Shown in pieces: positions 37,166 to 50,101 of a stretch of 64,000 nucleotides of DNA. The stretch is from Daucus carota subsp. sativus (lineage: Eukaryota > Streptophyta > Magnoliopsida > Apiales > Apiaceae). Made by a program: the position numbers and the translations under genes. Numbering within the stretch: position 1 is the first letter of the stretch; every line of letters begins with the position of its first letter. The stretch spans positions 53,245,214 to 53,309,213 of the forward strand of contig NC_030381.2 of NCBI RefSeq assembly GCF_001625215.2, read 5' to 3'. A model generated the notes under the pieces. It saw nothing but the letters and a program-made list of their open reading frames with translations, was not told the DNA's origin and ran no database searches.

Positions 37166-38016
37166 GTACCTGAAAATTACTTAGTACTATTCGATTCGTC
37201 AGGTATCTTGATTGGAGGAATTCCCTTGCACTACAAGACACTTTGATTTACTATGTAATAAAATATATTTTGCATCGTAGTGAATCACAGTCAATTTCGC
37301 GGAGCTGTGATCCAAGTAAAAAGACACGTGGCATGCACGTCACGACTGTTATTCAACAGGGATATATTTTGTTTTGATGCTCTTATCACACAATAAAATA
37401 TCAATTTAATATTAGAAAAATAATATAATATGGTACCTTAATTTAAAATAGTAGCTGATGCGTTCAAATAGTTGCATGTACATTTGTAGATCCAGGTTAG
37501 TAATCGGCCGATAAGAATAAAGAATGCAATGGTAAGTTACACTTGTAGATCTATAACATAGTTTATAATCCATGGACCACGCACAAAGAGAGGTTAATCT
37601 GTTAATATATAATCGCTGAACACTAAAAATTGAGGTAATATGTATAATGTGTAGCACGTTAAAATTTTGTTTAAAATTTTATAATCTTGCTCTTAAAATT
37701 TTATACAAAATTTGAAAATGAAATGAAATTTAGAAATTATATGATTTGCATTATACATAAAATTATTCTAATTAATAAAAATAACATGTATCCTTATATA
37801 AAAACTTTCTTTGATTGAATTTAGAAGAAAAATTATTTTTGAGTTTTATTAACAATATATAATTACTATGTAAAAATATCACCATTAAAATTTGAGAATA
37901 GTAGAATAACATATCAGTAAATAATAAATTATTTTAATAATTTAGAATGACACACACACACATATATATATATTTGTATGAATTTTTTTTATTGAATTTA
38001 GAAAAAAAAATTACAG
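37166..38016. other. CCD8 upstream region
   Basis: AT-rich; promoter-distal sequence with no gene seen. The open frame at 37412-37657 (-) has no domain. Confidence 0.45.
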
Positions 38017-38350
38017 GTACTGTTTGGGAATCAGCGGTTAGCGGATTGAATTAAATGTTTTGACTAGCTGATTGAAAGAGATGTTTTGACTAGCGGATTG
38101 AATTAGCGGTTTCATGTAAAATTGTTTAGTAAATAATTATTTCATCAGCTTTTTATGACACATACCGAAACCTCTAACCCAAAAAACTCTTCAAATTAGC
38201 TTTTTGAAAATTAGCTTTTTGAGCCAAAACCTCTATTTCAATTCGCTAACTATCAAGCACTATCATTAGCGGATTGAAATGGTCAAACCTCTAAATCACC
38301 ACAAACTTCTAATTTTATACCAAGCCACTAACTTCCAAATGCGGCCATAA
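38017..38350. mobile_element. hAT-like MITE, second family
   Basis: The left end (GTACTGTTTGGGAATCAG) and the reverse complement of the right end (TGGCCGCATTTGGAAGTTAG) share a TTTGG-A-AG core. The interior repeats 'agcggattgaa' and 'cctctaa' in both orientations. About 330 bp, non-coding. The ends are approximate. Confidence 0.6.
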
Positions 38351-38833
38351 ATATATTCACAATAAATAATTATTATTTAAAATTATAGTCGTCAGAATTT
38401 TAAAATAATAAAATAGTAAATTTTTAAATATAACTAATCATTATAGCTATTATCATTGAAGCATTTTATTTACAACATCAACAAATTTTACCTAATCATT
38501 TATATTAACATATTAATAATTTTAGTTAATAGTTAACTATCTCCCTGGAAGATGCTCTTAGCAGCTATTTAACAAAAAGACCTCCCTACTTAGCGCCGAG
38601 GAAAGTAGTAAAGGTGAATAGGTGATAGTCCTCCGTCATCTCTTCTGAAAAAATTAGGCTTTTAAAAAAAAAAATTTAGTTAAGTTTATGGCTTTCTTGT
38701 CTATACATTTAGTTAAGTTTATAGAATACATGTACTGAACTAAATTAATTTATATATATAAGTATGATAGTCAAATATGAAAATTTGTATTCAAAAGATA
38801 TTCTTTGGAAAAACGCTAGTACAAGTATAAATA

Positions 38834-38834
<1 letters not shown>

Positions 38835-38896
<62 letters not shown>
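38835..38896. repeat. (TA)n tract at left MULE border
   Basis: About 30 TA units abut the left terminal inverted repeat of the MULE. A similar (AT)n tract of about 27 bp abuts the right end (50671-50697). Confidence 0.95.
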
Positions 38897-38898
<2 letters not shown>

Positions 38899-39259
38899 CT
38901 TTTGATCAAATACAAACCTTTTTAAAAATAAAAACTAGGAACTTATCTTATCCATCCATTAAATAATATCATCTTTTAATCTCAGCCATTGAATTAAATC
39001 AAATAAAAAAAATATAAAAGACAAAGATTTTTACGTAATCAACGCATTCATTCCGTTACTTTCTCTCTCATCAAACACTCATCTCTCTAACTGTCATATC
39101 TCTCTCTCTAAACTATCATATATTTCTCGATATCATCGTCTCTTAACGATTTGTCGGAGATTTTTCACTGAGCAAAAGACTTGTGGTGAATAGCTCTCTG
39201 TTCGAACGGTTGCTTCTCTCTTCGAACTGAGGTTGTGTTGTTTTTTCCATTGATCGAAG

Positions 39260-42200
39260 ATGATTACATTGGATTTGGCTAAAATCAGTGATAATCAAGG
39301 TAATTTGCATCTTATGTGTATTATATTTACTGTTAATCTTAGTTTATTATGTTTTCGATTTTGAAGTATAGTTTTTTGTCGAAGATCAAGCTTTTTGTTT
39401 TGATAGTGTTAGGTATAGAATGTTAATTGAGTTGTGATTTTCGTTATTATGTTTTGAGGAATTTTGTGTTTGAGCTTTGTAATGGAGGCTATGTGAGAGT
39501 TTACAATGTGAGAATCAAGTTTTTGCTTTGATTTTTTAGATATATAATATTAAATTGAGTAGTGATTTTGATTATTATCTTTTGAGGATTTTGTATTTTT
39601 GAGCTTGCAATTGAGGCTATGTGAGAGGTGACTGTGTGATTTTGATGATGATATGTTAGATTTTTTGAATAATTCTGTTTTTATAGTTAGTATCTAGTTC
39701 AAAAGAGTTGAGCAGCTGATATGTGCTTTTGTTTTTTTCGCAAACAGGTTCGACTTGTGGTGATTGTTCTCGTGTGGGGGCTGTTGATGTCAGTGATGTT
39801 GTTGTTTCTGATGAATGTGATAGTTCAATAACAAACTACACGTTGTCTCCTGGTGGTCAGAAGTATTATTTACCAAGTTCTGTTGACTTAGTTGAGTTGC
39901 CGTTTCCTAATCAGGTGTTTGATAGTTTAGACAAGGCGTTTAAGTTTTATAAGGAGTATGGAAGGTTGGGAGGTTTTGATGTAAGAAAGGGAACGGAGAA
40001 AAAGGATGCTGATGGGACGATTATTTTGAAACACTTTGTTTGCAGTAAAGAAGGTTATAATGTAGCTAATTTTGGCAGTGAAGAAAAGGTTGGTAAAATT
40101 GTTAAGGAAAGGCGTACGGGGTCTCGTAGATGTGGATGCAAAGCGAAAATAGTTGTCAAGATTATGAGTCTTAATAGGTATTTTATATTGAATTTTGTTG
40201 AGTCGCATAATCATCCTTTAGCTAGTGAAGACGGTCGGCAGTTTTTGAGATGTAGTAGAGATATGAGTATTAGTTTGCGGAATATGGTTTTTGATGCTAG
40301 TAAGGTTAACATTGGATGCAGCAAGGCTTATAGTTTGGTAAAGGAAATGGCTGGTGGTTATAGTAATGTAGGTGCAACCTTACGTGATTTTAGAAATTTC
40401 AGTCGTGATTTGAAAGAATATGTTGGTGTAAGAGATGGTCAGATGGTAATAGACAACTTCAAGGTTATGCAGGAGACTTCGAAAGCTTTTTATTTTGCTT
40501 ATGAATTGGATCCAGATGGACATTTAATCATGCTGTTTTGGGCTGATCCAACTGGTAGACGGAATTTTGAAATATATGGAGATGCCGTGTCCTTTGATGC
40601 CACATTTGATACGAACAAGTAAGTTTGGTGTACTTGTTGAGTGACATTTTTCTGTGTATAGTATGTTTTTTTTGAATTGTATTACCCTGTTTTTGTGAGT
40701 CTGTTATAGTGATTAAGCTAGTAGTTTTTAGTGATCTGTCTAATAATTTAGTGTGTTATAGTTATTCAGCTTGTAGTTTGTGTATGGCAGTAGTTAATGC
40801 TAGCTGGTAGTTTGTGTATGGCAGTAGTTTACACCATTAGTTCGCTGTCTTGCATAATTCATACTTGTCACTGTCTCAATTTACCTTGCTATGCTTCAAA
40901 ATTTTCTAAGGCGCGCCGTTTTGATTAACCAGTTGTTTGATGATCTCCACTTTTGATTTAAAATGGTTTCTTCTTCTTTTTTATCATTGCATGTCATCTT
41001 AATTTTGTTGGAGTCCAGATGCTATCTCCATCCTTGCCAAACGACTATCTTCACCATTTCTTTCTTCTTTTTATTTTATCATGTAACCTCTATTTGTGCT
41101 CATCACTTTGCTTGACCATTCTGACTTGTACGTAAAATGTCAGATTTTTTTTCTCTGATAACTATGTGTTGCTACGTTCCCTGTAACCACTAGGCTGCAA
41201 ATCCTTATATTTTGTAATGAAGGATTTTGGTTTAAATACAGTTGCATTTTAACGTCCGAATGTACAAGAGTTTTTACAAGTAGATACGCCTTTGCCTCAA
41301 TCCTTGAACTGCAGTGTACTGGTTTTTCTGAGGTTGTTATAGTGATTCAGCTAGTAGTTTTAGTGATTTTTGTCTAATAATTTAGTAGTATATGCAGTTT
41401 GTTTTAGTGATTTGGACATTTTTTTAGTTTAAGTGGTTGTAGTGTTTGTAGTTGAACTGCATCATTTTGTGCAACATTGCACTGCAATTTTTTATTTTTT
41501 CTAGGTGTAGTAGTTTGTTCTATATTATATGTTTATATTGAGTTTTTTATTTTTGTTGTTTTTTGTGTAGGTATAATATGATTTTTGCGCCGTTTACCGG
41601 TGTTGATAAACATGATCGATGTGTTACATTTGCTGCTTGTCTTTTAGCAAAGGAGGATGTTACTCATTTTAGCTGGGCATTTAGGCATTTTGTGAAGGCA
41701 ATGGGACGTAATCCAGTTGTTTTGATTACTGATCAGTGCCCTGCGATGAAGATAGCTATCCCTGATTGTTTTTCTTCTGAAAATGGATTAGTTGCTAGCA
41801 AGCATCGTCTATGTATGTGGCATATTATGCAAAAATTTCCAATTAAGGTAGTAATTTAAAGTTATGCATATTAGTTGAGTTGATTATTTTTTGGTTGCAC
41901 ATAGAGATACTGACCAATTTCGTTCTTATTGTTGCAGCTTGGTAACCGTTTGTGCAAGGAGACTGATTTTATGGAGAAAATGAAGGCTTATATTTGGTCA
42001 TCAACATTGGAGGTTGAAGAATTTGAAAATGGCTGGAAATCTGTTATTAAAGAGTTTAATCTTGAGGAAAACAAGTGGCTATCTGATATGTATGAGATGA
42101 GGGCATCATGGATCCCTTCATATTTTAGGGACAGTCCAATGTTTGGTTTGTTGAGAACAACAAGTAGGTCTGAAAGTGAAAACTTTTTTTTTGGCCATTT

Positions 42201-43336
42201 TCATAGACAGAGTGATACATTGTGCGAGTTTTGGATACGGTTTCAGAGTGCTATGGATAGGCAACGGAATGAAACAAAGAGACTAGACCACGAGTCGAAT
42301 TCTAGCAGTCCATCAACGTTGTCAAGATGGTATATTGAAAATGATGCTGCTGACATCTTTACGCGTGCAATTTTTTACAAGCTTCAGGAAGAAATTTTAG
42401 CATCGTGCTTGGAAATGCAGATTAAGAAGATGAGTGAAGATGTTAATGGAGTCATTCATCTTGAAATTAGAGATGTGAAGGTTAAGGACAAAATTTTTAA
42501 GGTATGTGATGAATAGTATAATATAATTAGTTTAGTTGTCTTAATGTGATATAAAACCTGTTAAATTTAATTTAATTTTTATCATATTTTGTGTTGTGTT
42601 TACTTTTTTGAATGCAGAATGCATAACTAACATAACATATATTTTAGGTACTAAGATTATAGCAATGTAATGTAGTTTAACAGATTTTCACATATATTTT
42701 ATGGGAACTGATTTCAGTTATTTTTTTTTAATGCAGGTTTCCGTTAGTAAAGCTCATGCTGTATGTTCATGTCAGAAATTTGTTATGTGTGGAATAGTAT
42801 GTAGGCATGCATTCTGTGGCTTGAAGCAAATAGGCGTTACAAAATTTCCTAGAAGCCTCGTGCTTAACAGATGGATGAAAATCGCTGAGTGTGGCAGTGG
42901 ATCAGATGTTGATCTGGTATCTAATGACTATTTCAAGATGGAGAGAGTGTCTTTAAAGTTGTCAAATATATGGTTTGATTTTCGTCAAACGGTTAACAAT
43001 GCTGGTATTGATTTAGAGAAACTTGAATATGTGCACAAAGCTATAAAGGAAATAAATGCTGAGCTTGAAAAATATGGGGGTGATGCTGCTGAGTTTAGTA
43101 AGAAAGATCATATTGCATCTATTCTTGGTGAACAGCCAGTTGGAGAACTTAATATTCTTGTACCAAACATTTCAAAGAACAAAGGTAATCATTTCAAGAG
43201 GTTGATCAGTGACCGGGAGAAAGCATTGAATAAATCGAAGAAAAGGATTAGAAGATGCAAAGAATGCTCTGCGACGACTCATGATTCTAGAACTTGTCCA
43301 AAGAAAAAAGGAGGAATAGAAACAAATGTGTGTTAA
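39260..43336 (+). CDS. MULE transposase, FAR1/SWIM type
   Basis: Five coding exons: 39260-39299, 39748-40618, 41571-41847, 41938-42501, 42737-43336, joining in frame to 783 residues. Order of parts: an N-terminal FAR1-type (WRKY-GCM1-like) zinc-binding region at ~65-160 ending ESHNHPL; the MULE DDE domain with D297 (FDATF), D358 (ITDQ) and E475 (RSESEN) as likely catalytic acids, plus the CMWHI block between; a SWIM zinc finger C594-x-C596...C606-x-H608; and a basic C-terminus with a zinc-knuckle-like RRCKECSATTHDSRTC. It would cut and join element ends in the nucleus. A domesticated FAR1/FRS host gene is the alternative, but the position inside matching terminal repeats with a Ulp1 partner argues for a transposon. 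The first exon is short (13 codons) and less certain. Confidence 0.9.
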
Positions 43337-44212
43337 GTGGCTTGAAAGTATTTGACAGTTTGAAGATATTATATAAACACTTTTTAAATGATGCTCAGGA
43401 AATTTGTACTTTAAGACAGTTCATAAGTTGACAGTGGCTTGAATGTATATTTTGATTCTTGTAGTTTATGCATAACTCTATCTATGCTTTTAAGGCTGGG
43501 GTCTGGAAGTAGACGTTTTCGTACTCTGTAGCTAGAGAGGTACAATGTTTTGCAAAAAAATGAGCTGTGTAATGAAATTTGTGAACCTATTGATTCATGG
43601 TTGAAATGTTCTTCCCAGTGATAAGAGGGGAACCACTGCTTATTCGTCTCGGTTAACGACTGCTTGTCTTAGTGAGAATATGTTTGTCGAGAATGGTTTG
43701 ATCAGAAAATCAATTTAGTAGTTTAGTCACCTGATATTAGTGATTTGTACTTTACATTTTAGTGATTTGCAGTATGTAAGTTAGTGATATGCAGGGCAAA
43801 AAATGAATAATTGGATGAGTTTTTTATACTTTGAAATAAATTGAATTCGAGTAATGATTTTTAGAATGTAAATTAAGATTTGTTGATATTCTATCATATC
43901 TTCGGTTTAGAGTGATAATTTTATACCTTAAACTAATTAAATTCGAGATATCGTAAAAAATTTATACACTTACAATGAAAAACGCCACATTATATACAAT
44001 TATGATTTTAAAAATGTTTAAAAGATATGTGTTTTTAGTTGAAATTGATAATGTAGTGTTTTTCATATTTTGATTTTTTGCTGCTAATGCGAAAGAGGAA
44101 TAAAAACATATTAATACGATCAGATTTAATAGAGTAATTTTTTGCTCTTTTGAATATTTATAACAAGTCTAATATCTCAAAACAGAACATGAATTATACT
44201 AATATCACAAAG

Positions 44213-44392
44213 TCACCAATATATCACAAAAACAGAGTCAAACATTTGTATCACCAATATATCACAAAAAACAGAGTCAAACATGAATGAACAATTTTGT
44301 GCCAAAGTCACAAAGGCAGAACATGAATGAACAAGTTTGTGCCAAATTCACCAATATATCACAAAAACAGAGTCAAACATTTGTATCAATTT
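44213..44392. repeat. Direct repeats at the 3' end of the Ulp1-like gene
   Basis: The segment CACCAATATATCACAAAAAC plus 'agagtcaaacatttgtatca' occurs at about 44213, again (shortened) at about 44252 and again at about 44350. Between them 'gcagaacatgaatgaacaa' and 'catgaatgaacaattttgtgcc' also recur. They overlap the stop codon region and the short gap between the two MULE genes. Confidence 0.8.
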
Positions 44393-47300
44393 TCCTCTTC
44401 CGATTGGCAGGCTACATCTTCGAATATAGTAGCCAAGTTCCTAGCAAATTTGACAGTCTTTTTTGTGGAGCTTGTTTCTTTCTCTTTCTGCTGTGGTGGT
44501 TGTGGTTTTGATGATCTGGATTTTACCATTTCAAAAATTTTCTTATCTGCTGCCTTCTTGTATAAATCTTCTGCTTCTTTCATGATTGGTTCCCTTAATT
44601 CATTAGCAGGCGAAGACAATATTGCAGTTCCATACTTGAATCGGAGACGTCTGATTTGATTATCCTGGAGGTTCTGTAAAATAGAATGATTAAGTTTGCA
44701 ATTAGTAAATGCATTGACATTATGATTAGATATTTGAAACATCTAAAAAGTTATTTAAACTCTTACCCCTTCTTCCACAAAATCAATTTCCCAATTTTTG
44801 ACATCCCCTTTGAAGGTTTCCATATGTCGCATCAGGAATATTCCGCAGTCAGTAGAATTATAAACTGTTTGCCACGACATCTTCAAGTAATCTGGCTTCA
44901 GTCTACGTATTCTCTTTGTCACATGTGCATATCCTTTATCACTCAAATAGTTGCATAAGTGTGAATGCTGAAAGAAAATGTTAAAGAAGTAAATAAAATT
45001 TGTTATTCCCTTGAAAGATAAAAGATATAAAGGAAGATTTTTGCAGTTCATTTTATTGAATTATATTAAATAGTTATAACAAATACAAAAGATATTTTAT
45101 ATAACAACTAGAAGTGATTCATGTGTCTTACCAAAACATCCGGTACCCTTGTATAATATGGTCTTGGTTTGTCATCACGGCGAATATTGTCAATTAAGAA
45201 GCATTCCGGGGTCTTCAGATTGTAACAGATCAAATAATAGTGTCCATTCTTATTAATGGGAAAGAATATCTGTATTCAAAAGAAAGGTTAGTAGCATGGC
45301 AAAGACCGGTCAATATATCATATATCATATAATTAAGAAGATCTGTATTCCCATGGCAAAGACCGGTCAATATATCATATATTCATATGGTATGATGAAC
45401 CGATGAATATATACTTGGAGATGAATGCATTATTGCCATCTGAATATTTTTAAGTAAGATGCAATAAAGTAGAAAAGGATGAAAAACATGTTATAGAAGT
45501 TGGTGCCGAAATCATGCAAATATTTTTAGAAAAACAAAAAGGGTTGAACAAATAATATTAAACTGTTAAAAATGCATTAAATTGATATTACCATGGTAAT
45601 ATCTTCTAATCTTTCCATAGAGAATGTGCTGAGTATTTTGTCCATCCCTTTGGAGAATAGAGGTAATGTCTCTGGAAATCTTTTTGTTGGATCAAGGCTG
45701 AAAGTCTGAAAGCATCACAAAATAGTTAGGAAAAATATAAAATTAATGAATATTGGTAATGTCTAAAATACTGATATGTATTGGTAATTACCAAATCTCC
45801 AACAGTACAAAAGAAGCGGAGTGGAGAGTCATCAGACTTGTACTTCTCAGTTTCATTTAAAATTGTAGCCCATACATCAATGACTGAATAGTACACACTT
45901 GTTTTTGGTCTCAACGTTTGAATATGCTCCCTAATGCTTTTCACCCCTTTGCATCTAAAGATAATTTCCCTGTAATTGCATGTTTATTGTCAATTTAGTA
46001 TAGATTATAAAAGTAAAAGTGAACATTAATTATTGAAATAGGAAAACTTACAGCAGATTACTTTTCTGGATTAAAAAGCTCCAAAAACCAAAATCAAGAT
46101 TGCCAAGGTGTTTAGTTATATCAACCACTCTGTCTATATATGGTGATCTTGCATGAGGGCCGATCTTCTTAAGTCTTGTGCTTTTCTGTCTTGCCTGAGG
46201 TTGTGGAACAGTGCAGTCATCAGCATTTTGATTTGGTTCATCATCTATTCCAAGTGAGAAACTTGGAATTAGTAGACTGTCTTTGTCTTGATTATTAGCT
46301 GGACTTGTTCTCTTTTTAAATGTTATATAGAACTTCTCAGCGATCTCCAATTGTTCAAGACTCTTAGGACTCAAATCACGATCAAAATCATTAACAATCT
46401 CTGGCTCCTTATCTCCCAGTTCTTCTGATTGATTAGACATTTGGACTGTTGGGGGTTCTTTTGATTGATCTGCTGGTGCATTAGTTGTTGAGGGTTGTGG
46501 ATCAACTGGAGGATTCTGATCTTGTTCATTTGCCTTACTTGGTGGATGAACGTCTGGATCAACTGCAGGATTGACATGTTCGTGTGTAGAACTTGTTGTT
46601 GGTGGAGGTTTTTTTGCAGGGAAGTTTTCACAAATAACTTCTTCAATTGTCTTTAGTGAATAACAATTTGGAAATTTTTCCCTTGCCTTCCTCAGGTCAT
46701 CCTCTAGTTGGAACTTGGCTTCCAAGATATCTTGAGCTCTTGTTGTCAACTTTTGCACAATATCCTGAAATATGTTTTATAAGTATACTTTAAACACTTA
46801 ATTTGTATAATGTTTTTATGTAATTTTTGTACAGAAGTATATGGATTTTTTGCATATATCATAAGTGATCAAAAACTAGTTTCTTAGTGATTTAACATTC
46901 ATAGTTAGTGATTTAACACATGCAATACAGTTAACTATGAATGCAAAGTTAGTGTATTCATAGTTAGTGTATCATAGCTTTTAGTGATTTAACATTCATA
47001 GTTAGTGATTTAACTAGTATAATCTAGTGATTTAGTATAGAGATATTGAAAAATACCTCTTCTGATGGTTCAATCTCTGTGTCCTCTTGACTATCTCTGT
47101 TGATTGTATTTTCATTTATGTTGCCATCATTTTCTTGAGGATCATCGGGTGAAAAGGCTTTTTGTGGTTCTTTGTTCCTAATGTGGTCAGCTTCAATATC
47201 ATCCACTGTTTGCCAAACATTCAAATCATCCCAAATCTCATTTTGTTCGCTAGCGTTTGTACCAGAATTGCTAGGGTTCTACAGAGAAGTGAAAAATAGT

Positions 47301-50101
47301 TAATATCTAAGAATTATATATTATAAAAATTAACAGAGATTAGTGTTTATACCTTTGGTTGATTTTCAAATGGATCTTCTTCATGTAAATATTCTCTAAG
47401 TGGTTTCAAAACCTGGCCAACTCCAAAAGCTCCACCACCTAACAGCTCCAGTGCTTGTCTTTCCCTTAATGTATCTACATCCCAACCTTTGTAAGATGGG
47501 AACTGCCTTTCAACAATTTTGATACCTTTGTTTCTTACACGGTCAACATAAAACAACTGCATAAAAAGTGGAATATGCATAAAAGTGAAATATGCATAAA
47601 AACAAAGTGATTCACGAAAGAATTTAAAAAAGTGTGTTGGAGACTTACAGTGAGGAAAACAAGGGATCCACGAAAGAATGTGGTTGTTGTCCTATTCCAG
47701 TTCTCTGTTGCAAGCACAAGATAATCTAGCAAAAACTCTGGCCAATTGTACTTCCTTAGATTATCAAGATCATCATCAAACCTCAGTAGCTGTCTGTCAA
47801 TATAAGAACTAGTTGTTGTTCCAAGTAGAGCATTTGACATGAGAAGTAGAAAATTCAGCTTAAAATTCTCCGTAACTGGTTGTCCTCTCATGACTTGCAC
47901 AAGTCTTTGGGCTGTGATTTGATCTTTATCATATTTGAACTGTGCAAGCCATGCATCTATTCTTTCTCTATATTCGTCCTCTGTGCCAAGTCTTATTGAT
48001 AGATCTCCATGCGGCAATCCCAGCACATCAAATACATCATCTTCTGTGATGTTGATTTCTTTATCTTTAATTTTCAGAGAAACTGAATTATGATCAAAAA
48101 TTTGAAGGACGTTGTAACTGAGTTTGGCTGGAAGCATCTCCAACTGAAACTCCAATAGCAGAGAAAAACCAGCTTTTTGGACCCATTTTCTTTGTTCTGG
48201 AGTGAGAAAATAGATGACCTCACTAAACAATCTAGGTGAAACTCTTAGTTTCACTTCATCTTTCTGTTTATTAATGTGTTTAGCACCTTCAATTACCTAA
48301 AGATATGAAAAAATGAAAATTAGTTCAAAGCAATGATATACTTTAAGTATGATATAAGGTTAGTGTAGATGAATGACTATATATGAATAAAGTAGTGAAA
48401 ATAATACCACAGATTCCTTGTTGTTGTATCTCATCGTTGGTAAAATGATCGTAGGCTTCTTCTTTTTTGGTAAATTTGTATCAGGATAAAATGCCTTCCT
48501 TTTAAATTTAGTGGTTTTTGTCTTCTCATTAGCTTCTGGCACTTCATCTTCTTGTTCATCTGCTTGCTCATCTTCTTGTAGATTTTGTTCTTCTAGATTT
48601 TGTTCAGCTTCTGGTTCTTCTAGATTTTGTTCTTCTGTTTGTTTGTCTGATTGTTCTTCCTCTTGAGGTTGTTCTTCATTTTCATGTTCATTGTTTGGCT
48701 CCTCTTGATCGGTATGATCCTGTTCAAAACAATCAGTTTACTAAGTGAAAGTAGTACTACATACAAAAAGATAAACAATTAGTTTATTAAGTGAAAGTAG
48801 TACTTAATACAAAAAGAGAATGAATATCTAAATACATACATAATAATTGCCTGCAGGTCTATGTGCTGGTTTTTTCACTCGAGTCATATTATTTTCTTCC
48901 TCTGAATCAACTAAATCTATTGGATCTGTGGATGTTGTTTTTGGGAAGCTATTTTGACGAATTCTTGAGCTTCTTCGCACTTGAATTTTAGGACCTGCAT
49001 ATGTCAAACACTTGCAAAAATTTTTGTTACATCAAAGTACACATTTTATATATGTTAAAACTACTAAAACCTTTATTTTTTAGTAATAGCTGTACATGAT
49101 TTAATGATTTAGATAGTTGAATTTAGTGATTCAACTATTATCTACGAGTGAAAATTGTGTAATTTGTAACAGAACTTAACTTACTAGTAGGACACTTTAG
49201 GGTACACTTGCCTATGTTCACGATTTGCTATTTTTTATAATCAATAACACTTAGACAATTAACTATTATATCCTAATTTGTTCTAAATATCACAAAACTA
49301 AACTATAAGATTGTGTAATTTGTTCTAAATAACACTTGTCTATAAGATGCTTAGTAATTTGGAAATTTATTTAGAATGGAAATCTGCAATAACTATATCA
49401 GCTAAATAAACTATATCAGTCTATCATCACTTATCAGACAAGTGATGATAAACTGATAAGATTATGCAGACGACTACACAGAGTATAACAAAATCGCAAT
49501 TACACGCGTGCACAAGTAGAAGGCATATTTTCTATTCACACATGATGTCTAACATTTTATGTTCAGAGTTATTATTTTATCCTAATACTTAAACAATTAA
49601 TATTAAATCACAAAACTAAATTGAATAACACTAAATCACAAAAACAGAGAACAATTCATAAGTTAACTCACTCATGTGTTTAACACCAAATCACAAGTTT
49701 AACTCGTATCACCAAGGTTAACTCGTATCTCCAAATCACTAACTAAATTATCACCAAATCACTAAATTAAACAATACAAAATCATCACTAATTCATCACT
49801 AAATCAATAACTATCACTCACTCGTCTGTTTAACAAAGTTAAATAATATCACCAAATCACTAATTAAATTATCACCAAATCACTGAATTAAACAACACAA
49901 AAACATAACTAATTCATCACTAAATCACTAAACTATCATCAAAATCACTAAATACTGACTTGCACATCAATAAATCATATCATATAAAAACAGAACATAA
50001 ATCATATCATAGCATTAGACAGTAGATAAATAGAAGCACAATAAATTATAATAAAAAAACATAAAACCCTAGATTAACATACCTCCTCTAGTTCTAGCCA
50101 T
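44386..50101 (-). CDS. Ulp1-like (C48) cysteine protease carried by the MULE
   Basis: Twelve coding exons, high to low: 50101-50083, 48994-48840, 48719-48408, 48296-47649, 47556-47353, 47278-47057, 46764-46052, 45969-45792, 45705-45592, 45269-45132, 44967-44767, 44673-44386. They join in frame to 1063 residues. Residues ~1-160 are basic then strongly Glu/Gln-rich, ending in a Lys-rich stretch. ~163-450 is a conserved helical domain found in plant transposon-linked Ulp1 proteins (LPHGDLSIRLG). ~520-757 is a Pro/Asp/Gln-rich linker. The C48 peptidase follows: H865 (NGHYYL), D882 (LIDN), Q934 and C942 (STDCGIF), the Ulp1 His-Asp-Gln-Cys set. Relatives remove SUMO, but this protein's substrate is unknown. 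The first 19-nt exon, before a 1.09 kb intron, is the least certain part. Confidence 0.85.
45291..45375. repeat. Direct repeat in a Ulp1-like intron
   Basis: GGCAAAGACCGGTCAATATA with 'tcatatat' occurs twice, about 58 bp apart, in the intron between exons 9 and 10. Confidence 0.75.
49560..49965. repeat. Array of AAATCACTA words and a ~116-bp direct repeat
   Basis: Within the first intron of the Ulp1-like gene, CACTAA/ATCACTAAAT words occur roughly every 15-30 bases. A longer unit running from 'atcaccaaatcacta' to 'attcatcactaaatca' occurs at about 49732-49806 and again at about 49848-49926. The same word, as TAGTGATTT, recurs elsewhere in the element. Confidence 0.75.

Noticed and set aside
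39260..43336. Calling the transposase a domesticated FAR1/FRS host gene
   Set aside because: It is enclosed by matching terminal repeats together with a Ulp1-like gene, as in transposons.
46371..46646. 91-residue minus-strand frame
   Set aside because: It is an alternative frame of the low-complexity linker of the Ulp1-like gene; the main frame joins adjoining exons cleanly.
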